Below, piece by piece: positions 8,153-15,729 of a stretch of DNA of 37,415 nt; within the stretch, counting starts at the first letter, position 1; each line of letters begins with the position of its first letter. Under the pieces are notes generated by a model. The model did no database searches. It had not been told where the DNA came from and saw nothing but the letters and a program-made list of their open reading frames with translations. The translations under genes were made by a program, and so were the position numbers. The DNA is from Vulcanimicrobiota bacterium (GTDB lineage: Bacteria; Vulcanimicrobiota; Vulcanimicrobiia; Vulcanimicrobiales; Vulcanimicrobiaceae): assembly GCA_013043945.1 (NCBI GenBank), contig JABEUW010000068.1, positions 1 through 37,415 of the forward strand, in the 5' to 3' direction.

Positions 8153-10137
8153 TACCGTACCCCCGCGGGACGACGCGCTTGTTTCGCTTGGTACATTTTC
8201 GCGTCGGCGGCGGCCAATAACGAGCTGGGATCGTTTCCATCGAGTCCGAAGATCGCCGGGCCGACCGAGATGCCCACGGGAAGATCGATCTCCGCGAATG
8301 GCTCTCTCATGGCTTTTTCGATGCGTGCGGTACAACGATCCAGGCTATCGCTCCGCAGATCGTTGAGCACGACCACGAACTCGTCGCCGCCGATGCGGGC
8401 GACGAGTTCGTCGCCGCGCACGACGCCGACGAGGCGATGCCCCACTTCGGCGAGTATGCGGTCCCCCACGGCGTGGCCGAAGCGATCGTTCACGCTCTTA
8501 AAACCATCGAGATCGAGAAAGAGAATACCCAACTCTCCTCCATTGCGCTTCGTGCGAACGATTTCCCGTTCGAGGCGCTGGGCGAGCAAGGTGCGATTGG
8601 CGAGCCCCGTGAGCGGATCGCGGAGAGCGAGGTCCCCCAGCGTCCGCGCTCGCCGGTCGCGTTCGAAGGCGCTCCCCAGTAATGCAGCCATCAGCTTCAC
8701 GAAGTCGACATCGTTGGCGTCGAACGGCGTCTCTCGGAGAAATTTCGAGGAGAACGCCAACGCTCCGAATCGAATCCCTTCCACGGTGATCGGCGCTCCT
8801 AAAAAGCATCGCCACGGCTCGCCTTCGGCCGCGACATCCTCGTGAAACGAACTCTCGCGTATGTCGTTAATCACCAACGGCGTCTCGTTCTCCAACAATT
8901 GCCGCGATATCGCTCGCACGATCGGCACGCGATCCCCGAGGGCGAACCGCCCCGAGCCGCCTTTGGCGCGGATCACAAAATCGTCGCCGTCGATGCCGAG
9001 CACGTAACCGATCTCCATTTCGAGAATGCGGCGGCCGAAATCGAGCACTCGCGCGAGCAATGGTTCGAGCTCGTCTTGGGGAACCGTCGCCAGACGATAG
9101 AGTTCGCGTAATTTTTCCCGCGTCAACTCCTCGCGCCGTTCGAATGCACGCTGCGCGCTCAGATCTCGCATGATGATGTAGTAGCCCTCGATCTCCGTTC
9201 CATGCGCCATCGGAATGAGCGCAGCTATCACCGGAAGAACGTGGCCGTCCTTACAACGTAATTGCGACTCGGCTTCAAACGCTTCGCCAGCCATGACCCG
9301 GCGATAGGCATTCTCCCGAATATCCTCCGACCCGGTCGCCGAAAAGAGCGCGGAGGTCTCGCCGACCAGTTCGTCGCTTCCGTACCCCGAGATGCGCTCG
9401 AAGGCCGCATTCGCGCGAAGGATATGGCGATCGGCACCGAGTTGAAGCATCGGTTCGTAATTGATATCGAAGAGCGAACGGAAACGCTCGGTTTCGAAGA
9501 GCAGCTCGCGCTCCAAGATCCGCAGCGGGCGCAGATCCTTCGCGATCCCAAAGACACCGACGACCGCTCCTCCGCTGATAATCGGAACGAAAGTTGCCCA
9601 GACGGGAATGCGTTGAGCGTGCACGCCGAGTGCCAACGTCTCGAATTCCACCGCGTCCCCCTTGAGGGCGCGGGCGAAATAGCGCTGGACTTCATCGCGC
9701 CGCTCGGCGGTGACGCAATCGATGATGCGAAACGCCGTGCCGTCACCGCCTCCATCGCCGAATAACTCCCGGGCCGGTGCATTCGCTTGTTGCAAGATTC
9801 CATCGATATCCCAAAGGATGCCGATATCGGGAATCTTGGTAAACAACCGCTCGAAGCGCTCGCGTTCGAGCTCGATCTCTGCGGCGTAGGCCGCAAAACG
9901 TCGAATCGTCGGCAACATCATCGAGCGCCATATAACGCCGAGTACCAGAACGATCGTCGCACCGGCAACCGCAATCACGATCGCCGCGAGGTGATGGAGC
10001 GGCCAGACAACCGCGGCCGCCACGACGGAGAAGAGCGCCGCTGCGAAGGCGGCGAGGCCGAACGCGCGCGCAGAGAAGGTGAAAAAGCGCCCTTCCTCCC
10101 GTTTCGGAGCTTCGGCTAGGAGCATCCTACCGAGCAT
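8152..10137 (-). CDS. Membrane PAS-PAS-GAF-GGDEF diguanylate cyclase with altered I-site
   Basis: The 661-residue protein has two N-terminal membrane helices (within residues 18-70), two PAS domains (about 85-200 and 205-320), a GAF-like domain (about 345-490) and a GGDEF domain. GGDEF at about residue 583 is intact, with the substrate-site segment LFLDLDGFKSVNDRFGHAVGD, so cyclase activity is expected. The inhibitory RxxD position reads RGDE, with Glu for Asp, so product feedback may be weaker than in its neighbour. The domain order is the same as in the next gene, suggesting an old tandem duplication. The ATG at 10137 follows a run of seven G; a further ATG at 10125 is possible. The gene begins 34 bases after rsmE. 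Confidence 0.88.
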   Translation of the reverse strand: MLGRMLLAEAPKREEGRFFTFSARAFGLAAFAAALFSVVAAAVVWPLHHLAAIVIAVAGATIVLVLGVIWRSMMLPTIRRFAAYAAEIELERERFERLFTKIPDIGILWDIDGILQQANAPARELFGDGGGDGTAFRIIDCVTAERRDEVQRYFARALKGDAVEFETLALGVHAQRIPVWATFVPIISGGAVVGVFGIAKDLRPLRILERELLFETERFRSLFDINYEPMLQLGADRHILRANAAFERISGYGSDELVGETSALFSATGSEDIRENAYRRVMAGEAFEAESQLRCKDGHVLPVIAALIPMAHGTEIEGYYIIMRDLSAQRAFERREELTREKLRELYRLATVPQDELEPLLARVLDFGRRILEMEIGYVLGIDGDDFVIRAKGGSGRFALGDRVPIVRAISRQLLENETPLVINDIRESSFHEDVAAEGEPWRCFLGAPITVEGIRFGALAFSSKFLRETPFDANDVDFVKLMAALLGSAFERDRRARTLGDLALRDPLTGLANRTLLAQRLEREIVRTKRNGGELGILFLDLDGFKSVNDRFGHAVGDRILAEVGHRLVGVVRGDELVARIGGDEFVVVLNDLRSDSLDRCTARIEKAMREPFAEIDLPVGISVGPAIFGLDGNDPSSLLAAADAKMYQAKQARRPAGVR

Positions 10138-10171
10138 ACGCGAGCCCCCCCAGGCCGTCAAATCGCGGCTT

Positions 10172-10897
10172 TTAGAGCACTGTTAGAAGTACGGCAGCCG
10201 ATAGCACGACTCCGGCCGTCTCGGTGCGCAATATTCGCAGACCGAACCTGAGCATCCGCGCGCCGGCGGCGGCGGATCGTTCGGCCTCCCCGGCGCTGAA
10301 TCCACCCTCGGGACCCACCAGCCCCAGCGCGCTCTCCGCTCCCGCGAGCGCCTCTTGCAACAGCGGAAGAGGCGAATGAAGCGGGGCGAGCTCCCAGGGC
10401 ATAAGGAGCGCGTCGTACTCGCCGGCTTCGAGCAAGAGTGCCTCAAGCGAGAGGGGGGCGGCGATCTCCATCGGCTCGCTCCGTCCGCTCTGCAGCGCCG
10501 CCGAACGAGCGAGCCGCCGCCAGCGATCGAGTTTCCCAGGCGAGCAATCGCGGGCGATGCAGCGGTCGGTGATCAGCGGCACCAGACGGGCGACCCCGAG
10601 TTCGCTCGCCTTCTCGACGACGTACTCCATCTTGCTGCCCTTCGGTATCCCCTGCGCTAAGGTGAAGCGCAGCGTGCGCGCCGGCTCCGGCTCGACGAGT
10701 CGCTCGCGCGGCAGTACCAACGCCGTGCGTTCGAGCCGTTCGATCGTACAACGATAGCGCGCGCCTGCGGAATCGAGAATCTCCAACTCGTCGCCGACGC
10801 GAGCGCGCATGACGAGCTTGAGCTTGCGCGCATCCTCGCCGACGATCTCGGACGGTTCGCCGATACGAACGATCCCTTCGACGAAAAAACGCATCAT
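10172..10897 (-). CDS. rsmE: 16S rRNA (uracil-1498-N3)-methyltransferase RsmE
   Basis: The 241-residue product is RsmE, which methylates U1498 of 16S rRNA using S-adenosylmethionine. The N-terminal PUA-like RNA-binding domain (MMRFFVEG, then DELEILDSAGARYRC) is followed by the SPOUT knot methyltransferase domain. That domain has QGIPKGSKMEYVVEKASELGV, the SAM-binding GLVGPEGGFSAGEAE and LRILRTETAGVV, all classic RsmE signatures. It begins three bases after the dnaJ stop, a common dnaJ-rsmE arrangement in many bacteria. Two consecutive ATG codons are available at the start (10897 and 10894). Length is normal. Confidence 0.95.
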   Translation of the reverse strand: MMRFFVEGIVRIGEPSEIVGEDARKLKLVMRARVGDELEILDSAGARYRCTIERLERTALVLPRERLVEPEPARTLRFTLAQGIPKGSKMEYVVEKASELGVARLVPLITDRCIARDCSPGKLDRWRRLARSAALQSGRSEPMEIAAPLSLEALLLEAGEYDALLMPWELAPLHSPLPLLQEALAGAESALGLVGPEGGFSAGEAERSAAAGARMLRFGLRILRTETAGVVLSAAVLLTVL

Positions 10898-10900
10898 CGA

Positions 10901-12019
10901 TTATTCCGGGCGAAAGGCTTCTTTAAGACGCTCGAAAAACGAACGCTCTTCGATTTCGTCGCCGCCGAGCTTGGCAAATTCTTCCAATAGTTCGCGTTGT
11001 TTTTTCGAGACGCGCGTCGGCGTAACGACGTGAACGGTCACGTGATGGTCGCCGCGTTGCCCGCCGCGAACGCTCGGCATCCCATGTCCGCGCATGCGCA
11101 GCGTCGTTCCCGTCTGCGTGCCGGGCGGGATCGTCAGATCCAACTCACCTTCCAACGACGATACGCGCAGGGTTGCGCCGAGTGCGGCGTGCGTGAACGC
11201 GATCGGAATATCGACCGCCGTGTCCATTCCCTCGCGCCGAAAGCGTTCGTGGCGCCGCACGCTCAGATAGACGAAGAGATCGCCCGCGGCCCCACCGCGA
11301 ATGCCGCCTTCGCCGCTACCGGCGATGCGAATGCGCGCGCCGTCGTCGACGCCGGCGGGAATTTTTACCGTAAGCTTGCGCTCGCTCTCCTTGCGCCCGC
11401 GTCCTCCGCAACTCTCGCAAGGGCGCGCGACCATCTGGCCGTCGCCGCCGCAGCGCGGGCAGGTACTCTGGGTGACGAACGGCCCGAGCGGCGTCTGTCG
11501 CGCGACGCGCACGACGCCGGTGCCCGCGCATTGAACGCAGGGCGCGACGGTGCTGCCTTCGGCGGCGCCGCTGCCGGAGCAGGTTTCGCATTGACCGAGA
11601 TGCGTGAATGTGAGCTCGCGCGTCGTTCCGGCGAACGCTTCTTCCAGCGAGATATCGAGATCGTATCGCAGGTCGCTCCCGCGTTGCGGCCCGGAACGGC
11701 GCTGCTGGCCACCGTTGCGCATCTCGCTGAAGAACATATCGAAGATATCGCCGAAACCACCGCCGCCGCCGAACGGCGACCCCGTAAAGCCTTCGTTGGG
11801 GTCGGCGGTACCGAAGCGGTCGTAGCGCGCACGCTTTTCGGGATTCGAGAGCACCTCGTATGCTTCGTTGATCTCTTTGAAGCGCGTCTCGGCGTTCGCC
11901 TTATCGGAGGCGACATCGGGGTGATGCTGCCGCGCCAATTGGCGATATGCACGTTTGATGGCTTCGGGCGCCGCATCGCGAGCAACGCCTAAGACTTCGT
12001 AATAATCTACGCTGGGCAT
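10901..12019 (-). CDS. dnaJ: Chaperone DnaJ (type I Hsp40)
   Basis: The 372-residue protein has every module of type I DnaJ. The J domain carries HPD at residues 33-35. A short Gly/Phe linker follows (GSPFGGGGGFGDIFDMFF). The zinc domain has four repeats: CETCSGSG, CVQCAGTG, CPRCGGDG and CESCGGRG. The C-terminal client-binding beta domains contain VKIPAGVDDGARIRIAGSGEGG and LTIPPGTQTGTTLRMRGHGMP. It stimulates the ATPase of DnaK and delivers unfolded clients. The gene follows hrcA by 21 bases and so probably falls under HrcA/CIRCE control. grpE and dnaK are not next to it here, unlike in most hrcA operons. Confidence 0.97.
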   Translation of the reverse strand: MPSVDYYEVLGVARDAAPEAIKRAYRQLARQHHPDVASDKANAETRFKEINEAYEVLSNPEKRARYDRFGTADPNEGFTGSPFGGGGGFGDIFDMFFSEMRNGGQQRRSGPQRGSDLRYDLDISLEEAFAGTTRELTFTHLGQCETCSGSGAAEGSTVAPCVQCAGTGVVRVARQTPLGPFVTQSTCPRCGGDGQMVARPCESCGGRGRKESERKLTVKIPAGVDDGARIRIAGSGEGGIRGGAAGDLFVYLSVRRHERFRREGMDTAVDIPIAFTHAALGATLRVSSLEGELDLTIPPGTQTGTTLRMRGHGMPSVRGGQRGDHHVTVHVVTPTRVSKKQRELLEEFAKLGGDEIEERSFFERLKEAFRPE

Positions 12020-12040
12020 GGGTGTGTTGCTGTACGTTCC

Positions 12041-13090
12041 TTACTTTACTTCGACATCGTGGAGGCGTTCGGAGAGCGTCTCGGCGGTTCCCGATGCGAG
12101 CGCCAAGAGCCGCGCATACGGCATGCGCCGCGGTCCGAGAATCGAAAGCATCCCAACCGCACGTTCGCCGAAGCGATAGGGAACCGTAACCAGCGAGAGA
12201 TCGGCGAGCTCCTCGCTTCCTAGTTCGTGGCCGATCTTCACGCTTGCAGTGGGGCTATCGAAGGCGTCGGCGACGAGATCGTAGAGCGTTCTCTGCTCTT
12301 CGAGGATCCGAAGTATAGAACGCAGCTTGCGAACGTCGCGAAACTCCGGCTGGTCGAGAAGGTGCTGCGCGCCCGAGGCGGAGATACCGGGCTGCTCTTG
12401 CGTCCGCGCACCGATGAATGCCGCGCGCACCGCTGCGGCCATATCGTCGCCGAAGCCGCAACTCTTCGTAAGCGCCGTCAGCGATCGATCGTCGCAATCG
12501 CGCAAAAGCCTACCGGCAAAGGTCGCGTTGAGGGCATTGGAGAGCCGCGTGAGATCGTCGGGCGAGAGGTCGTTTCGCAGTTCAAAGAGCGATTGCGAGG
12601 CAACGCCGAGCGAGGTGACGATGATCGCGATGCCCGAGCGCTCGGCGATCCAGATGAGTTGTACGTAACGAAAACTCTGCGTGTCGCTCTGCGGCTTGGT
12701 GACAAAGGCGAGATTTCCCGCGAGCCGTCCCAAGAGCCGGCTGCTCTGCTCGACGATTTCATCGAGTTGCGCGCGCGCATCGCGCATTTCGTCGCGAATG
12801 CGGCGACGCTCGTCGGCGCCGAGTTCTTCGGGCGACATCAACGCATCGACGTAGGTACGATATCCCGCGTCGGAGGGAACGCGCCCGGCGGAGGTATGCG
12901 GCTGCTCGAGGTATCCCCCGGCTTCGAGATCCGCCATTTCGTTGCGCACCGTCGCCGAGCTGACGCCAAGATTATATTTCTGGGTCAGTGCCTGCGAGCC
13001 CACGGGTTCGCCGGTCGCGATATATTCGTAGACCACCGTGGCGAGAATGTAGGCTTTGCGCTTGTCGAGCCCGTCGACCTCGTTCTCCAT
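12041..13090 (-). CDS. hrcA: Heat-inducible transcription repressor HrcA
   Basis: The 349-residue protein is HrcA, the repressor of class I heat-shock genes that binds the CIRCE operator and needs GroEL to stay active. The N-terminal winged helix (about residues 1-85) shows YEYIATGEPVGSQALTQ, VSSATVRNEMADLEAGGYL and PHTSAGRVPSDAGYRTYVD, all family signatures. The C-terminal sensor domain ends with VTVPYRFGERAVGMLSILGPRRMPYARL. I use the ATG at 13090, preceded by GAGTG, because a longer frame to 13162 would run through the CIRCE site and adds unconserved residues. It heads the block leading into dnaJ and rsmE and faces acs across the CIRCE element. Confidence 0.96.
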   Translation of the reverse strand: MENEVDGLDKRKAYILATVVYEYIATGEPVGSQALTQKYNLGVSSATVRNEMADLEAGGYLEQPHTSAGRVPSDAGYRTYVDALMSPEELGADERRRIRDEMRDARAQLDEIVEQSSRLLGRLAGNLAFVTKPQSDTQSFRYVQLIWIAERSGIAIIVTSLGVASQSLFELRNDLSPDDLTRLSNALNATFAGRLLRDCDDRSLTALTKSCGFGDDMAAAVRAAFIGARTQEQPGISASGAQHLLDQPEFRDVRKLRSILRILEEQRTLYDLVADAFDSPTASVKIGHELGSEELADLSLVTVPYRFGERAVGMLSILGPRRMPYARLLALASGTAETLSERLHDVEVK

Positions 13091-13100
13091 CACTCGTAGT

Positions 13101-13127
13101 TTAGCACTCCGAGCAAGCGAGTGCGAA
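13101..13127. promoter_or_regulatory. CIRCE operator for HrcA
   Basis: TTAGCACTC at 13101-13109 and GAGTGCGAA at 13119-13127 are separated by nine bases. This matches the CIRCE consensus TTAGCACTC-N9-GAGTGCTAA at 17 of 18 arm positions. It lies 10 bases upstream of the hrcA start and 45 bases from the acs start. HrcA should therefore repress its own operon, and the site could also touch the divergent acs promoter. Confidence 0.93.
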
Positions 13128-13172
13128 GCTCGGGCGCCAGGGCGACAAAGGTCGACCGCCAATCACCGCAGC

Positions 13173-15128
13173 ATGGAATCGAAAGCCATCGAATCGCTGC
13201 TCGACGAACGGCGCGCCTTCCCGCCCCCTCCGGCCTTCGCCGCCCAGGCGAACGCCGGCCCGGGGATCTACGCCGAGGCCGAGGGCGACCCCCTCGCCTT
13301 CTGGGCCGGCTGGGCGCGAAAGCTGCACTGGTCGCGCCCCTTCACGCGGGTCCTCGACTGGGAGGAGCCGTTCGCGCAGTGGTTCGCCGATGGGGCGATC
13401 AACGCGTCGGTCAACTGCCTCGACCGCCACGTCGAAGCCGGGCTCGGCGCGCGCATCGCCTACTACTACGAAGGCGAGCCGGGGGATCGGCGTGCGATCA
13501 CCTACCGCGCCCTGCTCGAGGAGGTCTGTCGGTTCGCCAACGCCCTGCGCAGACTCGGCATCGAACGCGGCGACCGCGTGGCGATCTACATGCCGATGAT
13601 TCCCGAGCTTCCCGTCGCGATGTTAGCCTGCGCGCGCATCGGTGCGGCGCACTCCGTTATTTTCGGGGGCTTCTCACCCGATGCGATTATCGACCGCGTC
13701 AACGATGCGGAGTGCGTCGCGTTGATTACCGCCGATCAAGGGTGGCGGCGCGGTAATAAAGTCCCGCTCAAAGCGAACTGCGACGTGGCGATGGCACAGA
13801 CGCCCTCGATCCGTCACTGTATCGTCGCCAAACGCGTCGGCGACCCGGTGACGATGATGCCGGATCGCGACCTGTGGTGGGACGACCTCGTCGCTCGCGA
13901 ATCGACGACCTGCGAACCCGCACAAACGATGGCCGAAGACCTGCTCTTTCTGCTCTATACCAGCGGGACGACCGCAAAGCCGAAGGGGATCAAGCACACG
14001 ACCGGCGGCTACCTCACGCACGTGAGTGCGACGCATCAATTGGTCTTCGATCTCAAGGCCGAGCGCGATATTTATTGGTGTGCCGCCGACATCGGTTGGG
14101 TCACGGGTCACTCCTACATCGTCTACGGGCCGCTCTGCAACGCTGCGACGAGCGTTATCTACGAAGGCACGCCCGATTACCCGGAAAAAGATCGCCTCTG
14201 GGAGATCGTCGAACGCTACGGCGTTACCATTCTCTACACCGCACCGACCGCGATTCGCACCTTCATGAAGTGGGGAACGCAGCATTTAGAGCGCCACGAT
14301 CTTTCTTCGCTGCGACTCTTGGGCTCGGTCGGTGAACCGATCAATCCCGAAGCCTGGATCTGGTATCGCGAGCACGTCGGCGGCGGGCGTTGCCCGATCG
14401 TCGATACCTGGTGGCAGACGGAGACCGGCGGCATGATGATCTCGCCGTTGCCCGGCGTTACGACGGCGCTTCCGGGGAGCGCGACGAAGCCGCTCCCGGG
14501 CATCTCCGCCGATATCGTCGACGAAGCCGGCAAGAGCGTTCCGCTCGGCGGTGGTGGATATATCGTTATTACGCAGCCTTGGCCGGGAATGACGCGCGGC
14601 ATCTACGGCGACGACGAACGCTTCCGCGAAACCTACTGGTCGAAGTTCCCGCATCTCTATCTCGCGGGGGACGGCTGCCACCGCGACGATCGCGGCAACT
14701 ATTGGTTTATGGGGCGCATCGACGACGTGATGAATGTCAGCGGGCACCGCATCTCCACTGCCGAGGTCGAGAGCGCTTTCGTCGATCATCCCGCCGTAGC
14801 CGAAGCCGCGGTCTGCGCGAAAAACGACGATGTCACCGGCCAGGCGATCTATGCGTTCGTTACCCTTCGCGGCGGCTTCGATGGAACACCGATGCTCGCC
14901 GATGCATTGCGCGACCACGTGATGGGCAAGCTCGGAAAGTTCACGCGCCCGAAATACGTGACGTTCACGCCCGAACTTCCAAAGACGCGCAGCGGGAAGA
15001 TCATGCGCCGATTGTTACGCGATATCGCCGAAGGACGCACCCTCGGCGATACCACGACGCTCGCCGATTCCGGCGTCGTTAGCGAGTTACAGCAGCGCGC
15101 GGCGACCGACGCGGCGAAGGAAGAGTAG
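13173..15128 (+). CDS. acs: Acetyl-CoA synthetase (AMP-forming)
   Basis: The 651-residue protein is a full-length Acs, which activates acetate to acetyl-CoA through acetyl-AMP. The adenylate-forming motif appears as LLYTSGTTAKPKGIKHTTGGY, followed by DIGWVTGHSYIVYGPL, VDTWWQTETGGMMI (acetyl-pocket Trp and adenine-binding segment), YLAGDGCHRDDRGNYWFMGRIDDVMNVSGHRIST and the C-terminal catalytic lysine (about residue 609) in KTRSGKIMRR. That lysine is the usual site of regulatory acetylation. The ATG at 13173 fits the usual Acs N-terminus; the frame extends further upstream only through hrcA leader DNA. It is divergent from hrcA, so a shared regulatory region is possible. A good ribosome-binding site is not obvious. 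Confidence 0.96.
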   Translation: MESKAIESLLDERRAFPPPPAFAAQANAGPGIYAEAEGDPLAFWAGWARKLHWSRPFTRVLDWEEPFAQWFADGAINASVNCLDRHVEAGLGARIAYYYEGEPGDRRAITYRALLEEVCRFANALRRLGIERGDRVAIYMPMIPELPVAMLACARIGAAHSVIFGGFSPDAIIDRVNDAECVALITADQGWRRGNKVPLKANCDVAMAQTPSIRHCIVAKRVGDPVTMMPDRDLWWDDLVARESTTCEPAQTMAEDLLFLLYTSGTTAKPKGIKHTTGGYLTHVSATHQLVFDLKAERDIYWCAADIGWVTGHSYIVYGPLCNAATSVIYEGTPDYPEKDRLWEIVERYGVTILYTAPTAIRTFMKWGTQHLERHDLSSLRLLGSVGEPINPEAWIWYREHVGGGRCPIVDTWWQTETGGMMISPLPGVTTALPGSATKPLPGISADIVDEAGKSVPLGGGGYIVITQPWPGMTRGIYGDDERFRETYWSKFPHLYLAGDGCHRDDRGNYWFMGRIDDVMNVSGHRISTAEVESAFVDHPAVAEAAVCAKNDDVTGQAIYAFVTLRGGFDGTPMLADALRDHVMGKLGKFTRPKYVTFTPELPKTRSGKIMRRLLRDIAEGRTLGDTTTLADSGVVSELQQRAATDAAKEE

Positions 15129-15140
15129 CGACGCCGACAA

Positions 15141-15554
15141 CTACGGACAGCCGTGATCCAATTGAATCATAAAGATACTCTTTCTGTTGATTCGAGGACT
15201 GTCGAATAAGAGGCTCGCGTATCCAAAGGGAATCCCACGTGTGTTACACAAGCGCGGGCGGATCGAGCGATCTAAGTAGTGATCAACATAGTCCCCGTAG
15301 TACGCGTGCACGTTGTAGAGCGTCCCCGCCAAGTAGCAACAATTATTCGCATGATAGACTGAATGCGGGGGGATGACACCATCAAACATGGTAATTGCCC
15401 CAAACCCTTGGGGGGTAATAACCACGTGAACTGGAAGGGAGCCGCTATTTTGGAGGCTGATGTAGCCGTTGTGCAGGTTGATGGATGCGTCGGCAAGTGC
15501 GGATGAAGCAAACACGGCAACGACGAGCATCGCGAGCACGCGAAGTAGTTTCAC
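15141..15554 (-). CDS. Small secreted protein with five cysteines, function unknown
   Basis: The 137-residue product begins with a clear signal peptide (LLRVLAMLVVAVFASSALA) likely cleaved before DASINLHN, giving a mature protein of about 118 residues. It is rich in Tyr, His and Asn. Its cysteines occur in NNCCYLAG, RLCNTRG and the C-terminal DHGCP, so disulfides are likely outside the cytoplasm. The GTG start follows an excellent AAGGAGGG nine bases upstream, so expression could be strong. It converges with acs, leaving only 12 bases between stops, and lies 175 bases downstream of the TonB receptor gene. I recognise no family; periplasmic or surface location is the only supported inference. 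Confidence 0.7.
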   Translation of the reverse strand: MKLLRVLAMLVVAVFASSALADASINLHNGYISLQNSGSLPVHVVITPQGFGAITMFDGVIPPHSVYHANNCCYLAGTLYNVHAYYGDYVDHYLDRSIRPRLCNTRGIPFGYASLLFDSPRINRKSIFMIQLDHGCP

Positions 15555-15674
15555 GATAGAGACCCTCCTTACGTCAGTAGGAACCCTAATTTTGCCCGCC
15601 GATTCGCGCTGCCACCGGCCCCTCCTGCTTGGTTCATTCGCTTTCGGCGTTCGCTCGCCGCAACGCGAGGCAGT

Positions 15675-15704
15675 ACGGCGCCGCGAACGTATTCGCGGCG
15701 CCGT
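15675..15704 (-). terminator. Strong hairpin after the TonB receptor gene
   Basis: ACGGCGCCGCGAA and TTCGCGGCGCCGT form a perfect 13-bp stem around CGTA, 26 bases past the stop of the TonB receptor gene. There is no T-run on either side, so it is not a textbook intrinsic terminator. It could end or stabilise the receptor transcript. The rest of the 175-base gap between the receptor and the small secreted gene shows only the AAGGAGGG ribosome-binding site of the latter. Confidence 0.5.
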
Positions 15705-15729
15705 TGGATGCTCGGTTCGAGTTCGACGA

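Noticed and set aside
8153..8335. N-terminal extension of the second diguanylate cyclase
   Set aside because: It would overlap the upstream cyclase by 184 bases and encodes an Arg-rich run before the membrane helix; the GTG at 8152 explains the TAGTG junction.
10997..11992. 331-residue plus-strand open frame opposite dnaJ
   Set aside because: It is the antisense of a clear dnaJ gene, Ala/Arg-rich without motifs.
12227..13099. 290-residue plus-strand open frame opposite hrcA
   Set aside because: Antisense of hrcA; no recognisable residues or ribosome-binding site.
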